Shown here piece after piece: positions 24,679 through 36,200 of a stretch of 64,000 nt of DNA. Origin of the DNA: Cymbidium sinense (lineage: Eukaryota; Streptophyta; Magnoliopsida; Asparagales; Orchidaceae); the NCBI GenBank assembly GCA_021442155.1, contig CM038232.1, positions 58,683,436 through 58,747,435 of the forward strand. Reading direction: 5' to 3'. The notes below the pieces were generated by a model. It was given only the letters and a program-made list of their open reading frames with translations, had not been told where the DNA came from and did no database searches. The translations under genes were made by a program, and so were the position numbers. Each line of letters opens with the position of its first letter. Positions within the stretch are counted from its first letter, which is position 1.

Positions 24679-27600
24679 CTGCACAGAGAATAAATTAAGT
24701 AATTGATTAGATAAACCATCTATAGTTATTGGCGATTTGTTTCGGTTGAAAAAACTCATATGATTCTGAATTTTCTGTCACAGAAACATTACCTTATGAT
24801 TGATTCCGTATCAATGCTGTTTACATCCTTCATCCATGTCCTTTCTTTGTTGATAGGGTTTTGCAAATAATTTCCACAGCTTCTTCCTTCCTGCAAGCTT
24901 ATATTTGTGAATGAGTACTTCAATAAATAAATTTCAAGTTATAACTAAACTAGGATATCTGTAGGCTGACAGCCCCTAGCTAGTCGTTCCAACTTAGGTA
25001 TATAGTGTGTCTCCATTCATGATGCGTGTCCACGTTTTCATGTTTTGGGATATTTAGGCTGACAGCCCCTAAAAAGTCATTTCTTTTGTTAGTTTTATGA
25101 TAATTCTTTTTTCTCAAGTGGCGAAGACAAAATAAATAAATAAATAAAAATAAAAAATAATGCCTTCCTTATATACTAGTAACAGAGATACCTCAAAAGC
25201 ATCATATTCGAACTGAAATCCTGCATGAGTAGATTTATATATCTTGGTTGTTATCGGTGATTTCATGCATTCATCTGAATTTGTCAAATTTTCTTTGTGG
25301 TCCTTCATTTTCTTCTGTATAATTCCTGCTTCCTTCTGTAGTTCTGCCCTTAAGTGAACAATTTGCTTCCTCAGATTCTCTTTTTCCAACTCACCCTCAT
25401 GCATGGATTGTTTCAAGTCAGCACAATGTGCTCTCTGGATTGCTACCTCAGCATTCAGATTCTTGATTTCAGCATCATTTTTAATCTTTCCTTGCCTGAG
25501 GTCAATCAATTCCTGCAGTGTCTTCTTTGCTTCCTCTTTTAATAAAGCAAGTTCATACCAAAGCAATGCTCTTTCCTTACTGTAATCTTGTAGTAACTTT
25601 TCTCTTTCTTTCATTGATGCCGTCAGCTGGTCCATCTCTGCTTTCAGTTGTTGGTTATGTTTAATTTGTTCTTCTAGCTGATAGTTTTTTCTCGAGTGTT
25701 TTTCAATCTCAGCTTCAAGTTGTGCTATATGTTCAGAGGAAGCTCTTTGCTTTGCTTCTTCAAACTTCCACTTATCTTCAAACTCATTGAGTTTTTCCTG
25801 CATTTCCAATTTCAAGCTATGCATTTCTTGTGTTTTGAATTCTAGCTGCTGGCAATTTAGATTGTTTTGCTGTCTCACTAATTCAAGCTCTTCATTCGTC
25901 TTTCTCAAAATCTCTTCAAAGTTGCTTTTCTGCAATTGAAGTTTATTAAATTCTTTTAATGAATGCAAGACTAGTTTCTCACTGATGTAAAATGCTGATG
26001 ACATTTGCAGAGTAAGCCTCTTGAGTTCTTCTTGCAGCTGGTCAGCAGCATTACAATTATACAATCTTGTCTTCCCAAGTGCTTCCTCTGCTAGAATGGC
26101 TCTTTTCTCCTGCTCAACTTTTGCTCTACTGATAATTTCCAGGTCTGCCTGAAATGCTTCTGCCTGTCTCTCAAGTTTGTTTTCCAAGATTTCGACCTGG
26201 GCTTGGAGGTCCCTAACGGACACCAAATTTGATGAATATTCAAACTGCATCCTTAATTGCTCGCGCAGCTTTGTTGAAATATCATCATTTTCCCGTTTCA
26301 GAATCTCATGGTCAAGAATAAGCTGTTCCATCTGCATTTCAAGTTCTTCATATTCCATCTGATATGTCTTTAACTCAATGTTCTGATCTTGTGTTGGTTG
26401 TTCATGTTCATCATCTTGCTGGCATTCAGAATTATCCAATTGCTGTGATCTACTTTCAAACTCCTTTTCCTGCAAATCCACCATAATGTCCGCTTTAATA
26501 GCAGTTCTACTGCATCCACAAGAACAAATTTCACAGTTTTTCTGCTGTAACAGCTCGTCCAAATTCTTTGCAGTAAGAATCAACTCAGAATTGGATTCAT
26601 GTATCTTCTTCAGCTGCAACTGAAGGTCTACATTCAATTTTTTCACATGATTCAACTCTTTCATTGCTTCTTCCAGCATTGAATATGGATCTTTCCCTCC
26701 AAACTGCAGCTTAGATGAAACATGTTCTTCATCAACCGCTATCGTTTTTGATGCCTTTAATTTGTCACATTCTTTTCCAATTGCATTTCTTTCCTTCTCC
26801 ATTATTTGTGGGTCTATTGAAGCATCCTTTTCTTGCATACTCTCCTTTACAATTTGCTTTTGGAGAGTCCGTAACTCCAGCTCAGAAACTTCCAATTGGG
26901 TTGTCGAAGCAATAACATCATTCTTATATTTTTCCACAAGATTATCTGATTCTTGGCTTTCTTCTCTGAGCAATACCTTCCCTGAAATAGTTCTTGATCC
27001 ATCAACACTTCCATAGGGAGCTGAAATGACAGACCAATCACCAGTGCTAAGACCAGGAGATAAGGTACTAAAACCATGGTGATTAATGTAATTCTTGGTT
27101 CCATTCTCCATCGAGGTGTATCTTATTGAGTTACAATCTGATCCAGGCGCTGATATGTCATCAGAGATGCTGGATTTTCCAAGATTTCCATTGGTTTGGA
27201 CATGGGGAGTCACTGTTTCACTTAATGGCAACTTCATTTCTGATTGGTTTTTGACATACGAGATTTCCTGCCAAACATTGAAGAGCTCAGTTAAAACTAT
27301 AAATGGGAGCATCTTTTTGAAGAATCGCCCATTCTTTATTATTGGACTTCCATGATAGAAAGTGGACTGATGTTGCATAATATTTATGATAGGACTCTGG
27401 TCTATGTCACCAGTTATCTGTTTTAATTGGCATGAGATTTGAGAAATTAGGTGATCAACATTTATTGCAAGTATATAGTAACAGATTTCATGTATAATAT
27501 TGCGTTGATAGAGCTCATTTGGATCATGAGGAGTGAATTTGTTCCAGAAACGATGAGATTTTGTGGGCTCCGAAAATAAGCCACTGACCTCTCGATGAAG

Positions 27601-30149
27601 AGAGTAGATTTAAAGTGTTAGTGTAATTTTCAGAAGTCAGATGGAATAGTAGATAAGACACTACCCAGACTCGCCCTAATTTTGTGAGGACTTTAGATGT
27701 TCCGTTTCCTAAGCACCATAAGTTAATTCCTCTCAAGAGAGAACTTTCGATTAAGGCTAATAAATAGGTCGCTTAGTGAGTAGCATATAATAGCAGCATT
27801 TGGAGTTTTAGGATTTGTGTTTATGAAATTCATTATATTTAACTTAAAGTGGAGGGTTGGGGGAACGATGACGCGCCCGATCTAGATCCCAGGGTTCCGT
27901 CATCCCTAGTCTACTTAGTCAGAGGAGGTAGTCGACTCAACCTGACCGAAAGATCCTTATCAGCAACACATGGGTTATGTCGTCCATGAAATTCTTATAA
28001 ACCTAAGGTGGTGTTTGTCTAAGGAGACAAGCTTAAGTCTACCTTAGTTGACAGAGAGCTTTTTTCCCTATCAAGTATACCTTATGGTTCACAACTCAAA
28101 GGAAAGAGCCATTGGAGAGCATACCTACTACGTGTCGGATCATAATAGTGTCATTTAGGACAACCACCCGCCGACTCGGTCAGAATCAAGATCATGTGAG
28201 TCATCGCCAAAACCACGAAATACGTAACACGTGCCACGCCCTGGCATGAGATTGTTTGAAAGTAAAACATAGTGTACTTAATTGACTTGACTTTCACGCA
28301 GCTAGGGTTTTCTAATTTGTCACCCTACAAATAATGGAAGGAAGGAATTTTTAGCTTTAAGTTTTTAATATTGAATTTCACTTAGATATTTATAGCTCAA
28401 AGATATTTTGAATCCTGCATTTAGATTGATGTTCCATCTAAGTTAATTTGTCTTGCAATTGTAATCATATTTTGATTGAAGTATCCCCTCCGGTTAAAAT
28501 TTTTCATTTAACACAGTCATCATTGGGGTGATTTATTGTTTAGCCATTTCAGACACTGTTGACTCTATTAATTTAATAATAGAGGATCAGATCTGCTGTC
28601 ATATGATAAAATTAGCTTCTCAGATGTTTTATTAGATTGAAGATATTATAATAACATCATTTGATTTTTAGATTTTATTAACGGACCGGCCTAAGACCAG
28701 AATCAACAGCATGACATCCTCAAGCACTAAGTTCAAGCATTCAGCGTAGTGTTAGAGCCCATGCAGGTGTATTCGATTCAGCATTAATTTAAACTTAAAA
28801 GATTTGTATAATATTACTTATTTTAACTGAGTTTCATTACAAGTATAAATTTTTACATAAAATTTTGAAAGATTTACTCTCGACGTCGTCCCACATGGGG
28901 CTTAACGGCGCACCCACCATGCCAAAAGGCATGTATGGTGTAAACACCAGAATCCATCCCACCATGTCAAGAAAGACATATATGGGTCTCTGAAGTACTT
29001 ATATGAAGTGCATATTTTTCGGCCACGCCAAGAAAGGCGTGTACAGGTACTTATATATTTGCAATGTTAAGTTAAAATATTAATTTTAGCTTTATTGATG
29101 AATTTTTATTAAGCAGTTTATTAATCATGAAAAATTTGGCAAAGATCCCAAGATCATCCCAGATATTACTGGGTATGATGGCTGTCCGCCAAGAAAGGCG
29201 TGTATGGGTGGTATAAACCACGGCCTGAATGTGTCTTCCCACCATGTCAAGAAAGGCATGTATGGGGCTCTAAGGTACCTGCTAAAACAGATTTCTCCGC
29301 CACCCCAAGAAAGACATGTACTGGTACTTATACACCTGCAATGTTAGTTTAAATAACAATTTTATATTGCTGTATAGTTTACTATCAAGCTATGCAGTCC
29401 CCGTCAAGATCCCGCCGCTTTCCATATTAGGCTACTGCATGGGGCACCACACACTAAGAAAGCGTGTATGGGTGGTATAAACCACGGCGTGAATGCACTA
29501 TCCCACCATGCCAAGAAAAGTATGTATGGGTCTCTAAGGTACCTACTGAAACAGATTTCCCCGCCACGCCAAGAAAGACGTGTACGGATATTTATATAAG
29601 CAAGTAAAAGTTTCCGCCAAGAAAGGCGCAATGGTAATTATAGTCAACAAAAGAATTTTCCCCGCCACCAGCCAAGAAAGCACGCACTTATGGTCAAAAT
29701 AAGCTCGAAGCACGAGTGTGCACGGCCATGGGTGCTGCTCATAACAATACGGATGAACGCAAAGCGGAGCCGCGCAACGCGCAAATGCGGGCGGTAATGC
29801 ATTAACAGGTGAGCTGTCATGGGAGCTCGCATGAGCTGAGCTGGAAGGCTGGGTCACAGGTCCAAGGCCCGAGAACACATGAATAATGCCTGTGAACGGA
29901 TTTCACGCTACAACCCTTGCTATCTTTACGTCAAGAAACTATGGAAAACCCAGACAGCTGAATGGGGAGAGAGAGAGAGAGAGAGAGTGATCACTGAGAG
30001 AGAGAGGAGATCGGAGAGTCAGAGGCTATGGGAGAGGGAGGGAGAATAGGAAAAATTAAGGTTTAGGGTTTTATGAGGGGTATTTATAGGATTTGTATTT
30101 TTTTTTATTATTTTATTTGCCCTAATTTAGATTTTCACATCATCGATAG

Positions 30150-30219
<70 letters not shown>

Positions 30220-33200
30220 TTACTCGATGTTCAACGAATGACAAGACGCGTTCGATGCCATTTGGTTCAAGCCCAAATTCAATTTCTCAAATTGAAATTT
30301 GCGCTGTTTACACTCACTGACAATTCTGGGCATACTCCCAAATTGATGCCTCATTTGATAGGTTTTGACATTTTAACGCTAACGAAGCAATCAATTTCGC
30401 AAACGGGGGTCATTTGGGCAACGTTGCGGCTTTCCGACCTCGATATGTGTGTCAGCGCATCGGCGACCCTCCTTCTTGATAGGTCGACCGTCAAATTATT
30501 CAAGATGCCTATTCTAATCAATTTTGACATTTTGAACGCGATGGCAGAGTCCGTTTGTTGATCAGAGGTCATTTTGACTGATTTTCAGTGCTGTCGAGTG
30601 GAGTTTTGCTCCGATTTGTGTGTTGTGGTATCCGATTGCTCGATATTCACGCATACTCATCCTAATTTAACACAAACAGTCTCATTTGATAGGTTTTGAC
30701 ATTTCAATGCTAACGGAATGATCAATTTTATGAACGGAGGTCATTTGAGCAACGTCGCTGCTTCCCAACCTCAATATGTGTGTCAGCGCATCTACAACCC
30801 TCCTTCTTGATCGGTCGGCCGTTGAATCATGCAATATGTCTATTCTGATCAATTTCGATGTTCTGAACGTGATGGCGGAGTACGAGCGTCGATCGGAGAT
30901 CATTTCGACTGATTTTCAACGCTATCGAGTGCATTTCAGTCCCAATTTGTGTGTTGAAGCTCGTCGAATTCACTTTGTGAGCTTGACTTGACTTATGATG
31001 CATGCATGGAGGTCAACAAATGCCCCCAACAAATATGATTCGTGCATAGAGTGTGTCATGTTTGTTGTTAACTAATTGACCCTGGATCTTGGATCACTTC
31101 AGCTTTGATTTCGGTGGCTTATGGAGCTTTAACAAGATTTGTTAATAATATGATGCTTTATTTTGGACATGCTAGATGACGAGATTGACTGATTTGTCAG
31201 GATCGACTTGTCGGCTGGATAAGAGCACTTTTCCATCTACTATCTACTTCAATGGGCTTGTTCAAGACATCTTTCTCTTATGTTCTTGTAAACTTGAATT
31301 TCCTCCGACCTTAGCTTCATGCATGATCGGGTTTGATGGAGGAATTAGTTTGTTTGCTTTGAGATTTAAAATTCCTTCTGCCCTAGCTTTAAGCATAACG
31401 GACTTAATGAAGGATTGACTTGATTTGTCCATATTGACTTGTCAGGAAGTGTATGTATGCCCTAAGTCCTGTGCTTGCTGCTCTGATGGACTAGTTGAAG
31501 GGTGCATACAGTTGACCCAGCCTTCCAGCTTATATAAGGTCTATGTTGAGTTATCAGTCCAGCGAGGTGTGCTTTAACAGACTAAATAACTACAAAATTC
31601 CTTTAGTTCAGCCATCGACTTTGCATGAACTATGGAATTGTTTCCTCAGTCCTGTACTTTCTGCTTTGACAGACTTGATGAGGAGATTGGCCTTAATCTG
31701 TGCTTTGAGCTTGATCAGATCATTTGAAAATAGATTGAGATATTGCACTGCAGGCAATATATATATTGATTTGAGGCAGCCCTAAATTGAGAGTTTCCTC
31801 AGATTGTCTTGATCTATCGATCAAGTAGAAAGATCTCTTGGATCTTGGTTGCTTGTAATCACTAAGATGGATCTTGTTTAAGATTGAACAACTATCATCT
31901 TTGAACTGACGAGTAGGGAGTCTTTCACTGCGGCCTTTTCTTACGGCTTGTTGAGCGAGGAGAGCGTCAACAACTCGGCCATTTATAGGCTTGTTGAGTT
32001 CGACCTTTAGAACCTACTCGAGTCTTCAACTTAAGTTGTAGTGGGTTTGTGGTTTTGACATCAGACTAACGAATGGTGGCTCTTTCACTGTGGCCTTTTC
32101 TTGCGGCTTGTTGAGTGAGAGCATCAACAACTCGATCATTTGTGAGCTTATTGAGTTCGACCTTTAGAACCCATCCATGTCCTAGACTTCGGGATGTAGA
32201 GGTTGATGTTTTTCCAACTCAGTTGATTGAAGCTTCCAAGATTAGGAGTTCTTCTGACTTGATCTTCGACATTTAATGAATCTTGGAGGAAAACTTTTGA
32301 CATTTAGGATTGTCTTTTCGTGCATTGAAGCAGATTCTTTTTGTTCTTGTAAGACATGTAACTTTAACAATAATAGTTACAGATATATTCAGGGATCTCG
32401 GCATAAAGCTCGATGTCAACCTGAATGCATGTGCAAGAAGCTCTCCTATTCCATAGGAAATGATTGAACAGCTTTGATTTATAAAATCTAAAAAAAATGC
32501 CCTCTGTCTAACAGGGGGATTGCAGACTTGTTCAGAAATGCATTACAAAGTTTAAACTTCTTTAATATAAATAAATGTAGCTCGTTCAGATTATTATACA
32601 TATATTTATCTAAGGATCTTGGCTTGAAGCACGATGTCAACTTAGCTAAATATATAAAAATGCCCCCTATCTAAAAGGGGGAGGCTTCGCAGTAACTTGA
32701 AAATGCGTTCTCATTTTATGAGAGAATCTTCAAGTGATATTACATATGTAGTTGAAAGCCTTACTAGTGCAAGATTCATTTAAGTATTTATATACTTATC
32801 CATAGTCAGTAGTGATATATCTTGAGATATCGACCATTGATTGGTGGCATTGTCATTGACCATTCTGGTCAATAAGCTGGTAGGCTTCTCCTTCGTACAC
32901 CTTCTTTATGACGTAATGACCTTCCCAGTTAGCTTCAAATTTACCACCGATCTTGCAATGAGGGATGATTGGCTTTCTCAGCACCGGAACCAATTCACCT
33001 TTCTAGAATGTCCAAGGATGTACTGAACTATTGAATGCTTTAGACATCCCCGCTCTGTAAATTTCTAGACTTTGTTGAGCTTGAAGTCTAACTCTGTCAA
33101 GCGCATCCAACTCTTCCATTCACATGCAAGCGTTCTCATCTTGAGTAAGATTGAGTTAGACAACTACTCGAAGTGATGACAGCTCAACTTCTAGTGGCAG

Positions 33201-36200
33201 TACAGCTTCAACTCTAAATATTAGAGCATAAGGAGTGGCCTTGATTGACGTTTTATAAGTTGTTCTGTATGCCCATAATGCTTCCATCATTTTAGTGTGT
33301 CACTCTCTTTTATTTTTCATGAGAATCTTTTTGAGCAGCTTTACCAATGTCTTATTGAAAGCCTCTGCTAATCTATTGGCCCTTGGATTATAGATTGATG
33401 AATACTGCCAATCGATTTTGTGTCGATCAGCGAATCTGTATATCTTCACATTCTTGAAAGCTGGACTATTTTCTGAAATGATTCGTTGTGACACCCTGAA
33501 TCTATAGAGAACATTGTTGGTGAAGAAGTCAACGACTTGATCAGTAGTGACTTCCTTAAATGGAGCGACCTCGGCCACTTGGAGAAGCAGTCAGTAGATA
33601 TTGGAATGAATCGATGTCCCACTGATGATGGAGGATCAATCGGTCTAATTATATCAACAACTCAATGTTATTGTTGGATGTAGAGGATTCAGAGGTTGAT
33701 AAATAAGATCCCCGTGGACTTGGCATTCGTGACATTTTTTAGCATGATTTATGCAGGCTTTCACCATTGAAGGCCAATAGTATCCAATTCTCTTAATTTT
33801 TGTTGCCATTTTAGGACTTGACTGGTGCACACCACAGAGTCCTTCATGAATTTCAGAAATTACTTCATTGGCTTCTTCCATCCCTAAGTATCGCAACCTC
33901 ATTTGCTCAAAGGATCTACAGTACAATGTGTCATTGACATAAGCATATCATAGGATTCTTTTTATAATTTGTGTGGCTAGTGATTTATTGTTCGGCAATT
34001 TGCTTTCTTTGAAATAATCAATGAAGGGTTGTCTCCAATCATCAAGCTCTTTCACTGTGAAAGCTTCGCATGATTTATTCGTAGTACTTTTGAGTTTTTC
34101 TATCTCTTGCACTTATCGTTCTTTGGGAGAGTGAGGAGCAATTTGAATTGCTTCCTGCTAGCTTGAGTTTGATGCCCCCTCTACCTGCGGGGAAAATGGA
34201 TTTACTGGTTGCAGAACTCGACGAGTGGACTCTTCAATCAACACATCGTCGTCATCCGTGTTCGCCATCTCTTTTGCTAGCTTGACCAGGCAATCTGCTT
34301 TACTATTCTTCGATCGAGAAAATCAAGCTAGTTTAATATTTGGAATTTGCTTCATGAGGTCAAGCACTCGCTTATGATAGTACGTCAATTCAAACTTGTT
34401 AATCTTATAGAGACCCAACACTTGGTTGATTACCAATTGAGAGTCTCCAAAGATTCTTAAATTTTGAATGCCAATAACAACAGCTTCTTTGAGACCTGCC
34501 ACCAATGCCTCTTATTCAGCTTCATTGTTGGTTCTTGGCTCAGTCAGCCTGTATGAACATCTCATTATGCCACCTTCCAGTGTTATGAAGATGAGACCAA
34601 CACTAGCTCTTGCTTTTGATAGATTTGGGGTCGAAAGTGTGCAATAGATGATGCACAAATACATCTCCTGGCAACTCCTCCCTTTCACAAATGTGATCTG
34701 CTCATCGTAAATCATCGATAAATGTTGGGATAGGATGCGCAGCGAGAAAATATGCTAGTATTTTCCCCTTAACAGCTTTCTGAGATACATATGTAATATC
34801 AAACTGGAATAGGAGTGCTGCCCATCGTGTCAAATGACCTGTCAATGCTGGTCTTGTCATCAAGAACATCAATGGATTGATCTGTGAGATGAGTGTTATC
34901 TTATGTGAAAACATGTAATATTGAAGCTTTTGGGCTGTGAAGATCAGTGCAATACAATGCTTCTCGATCGGAGAGTACTTTGCCTCAGCTCCTATCAATC
35001 TTTGACTGATATAGTACAACGCATTTTCCTCGCCTTCTTCATTGTGTTGTGTAAGAAATGCTCTGAGGGATTCTTCTAATGCAGCTGTATATAAAATGAG
35101 AGGCTTTCCTGGGATTGGCGCCGCCAGGATTGATGGATTTAATATGTATCTTTTGATACTGTCGAATGCTTTTTGACACTCATTGTCCCATTTAAATGGT
35201 GCATTCTTCTTCATCAATTTAGTAAATGGTTGACACCTGCCCGACAGATTTGATATGAAGCGTCAGATAAATGTCAAATGTCCCTGCAAGGAACGAAGTT
35301 GACGAAGATTCTTCGGTGGTAGTATATTCACTATCGCTTCGATTTTATTAGGGTTGATCTCAATTCCTCTATGCCGCATCACATAGCCAAGGAACTTTCT
35401 AGACGAAACCCCAAATGCACATTTGAGAGGGTTCATCTTGAGATTGTACTGCCTAATTCTTTCGAAAACTATCCTCAGGTCACCAAAATGATCTTTTTGA
35501 TCTATGCTCTTGACGATGAGGTCATCCACATAGCATTCTACTTTCTCATGAATCAACTCATCAAAAATGTGTGTCATGACCCTCTGATATGTAGCTCCAG
35601 CAATCTTCAATCCAAAGATCAGATATCAAGATATACCAATTGACATCAAATGTGTTTGATTTTGATTTGATATCATGACTTTGTAAATGAGAATATAAGC
35701 ATGTCAAGATATAGTGGAAGCATTTGGTATAAAAGCATATTTTAAAAAATCTGGAACAATATTTCTTCTCACCTTTAACAATTTTGGCCTAATTGCTATT
35801 GTGTGTTGCATTCGCTTGATGGCTAGTTTGTGAACTGCCACGTTTGGGGATAAGCCTGGCATTTCGGAGTATGTCCAATCAAAGCAGTCCCTGAATTCAC
35901 ATAGCAAAGCTTTTTTTCTTCAACGTTTCATCAGGTAGAAGGGCACTGATGAAAGTTGGGCGAGGATCATCCTCTGTTCCCAAGTTGATTTCCTTCAACT
36001 CATCCATGGTACATTCCAACATGCTGCTCTCAAGTGGCTTATTTACCTCCTCCTCATCGTTGGTCAGATAAACCTCATAAAGATCATCTTTATTTTCAAT
36101 TTCAGTGTCAATCTCTTCTTCTATTACCGCATACATGTTTTTCTTTAACGGTGTTTACGTCGGATGTATCCAAGACCTTTAGATGTATGATTATCACACT

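Larger units (their letters stand above)
27562..31018 (-). repeat. 3' LTR of the Tat element
   Basis: Direct repeat partner of 41581-44822. From its left end it holds unique sequence, a series of short hairpins (28.9-29.7 kb), a GA-rich tract near 29.97 kb, a TATA box at 30081-30088, a long (TA)n at about 30153-30218 and two ~331-bp tandem units (30.32-30.99 kb). The (TA)n is much longer than in the other LTR. Confidence 0.9.

Noticed and set aside
25354..27355. Several plus-strand open frames of 60-86 codons across exon 6
   Set aside because: They are antisense shadows of a long coiled-coil exon and have no family match.
28918..29680. Could the spaced repeats be a CRISPR array?
   Set aside because: The units vary, are unevenly spaced, sit in an LTR and are duplicated in the partner LTR of a plant retrotransposon.
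29404..29878. Minus-strand open frames up to 111 codons in the LTR
   Set aside because: Overlapping frames across the hairpin series, with no conservation in the other LTR. A by-product of higher GC content.
30073..30561. Plus-strand 162-codon open frame
   Set aside because: It runs through the (TA)n microsatellite, giving an Ile-Tyr repeat, and is not a gene.
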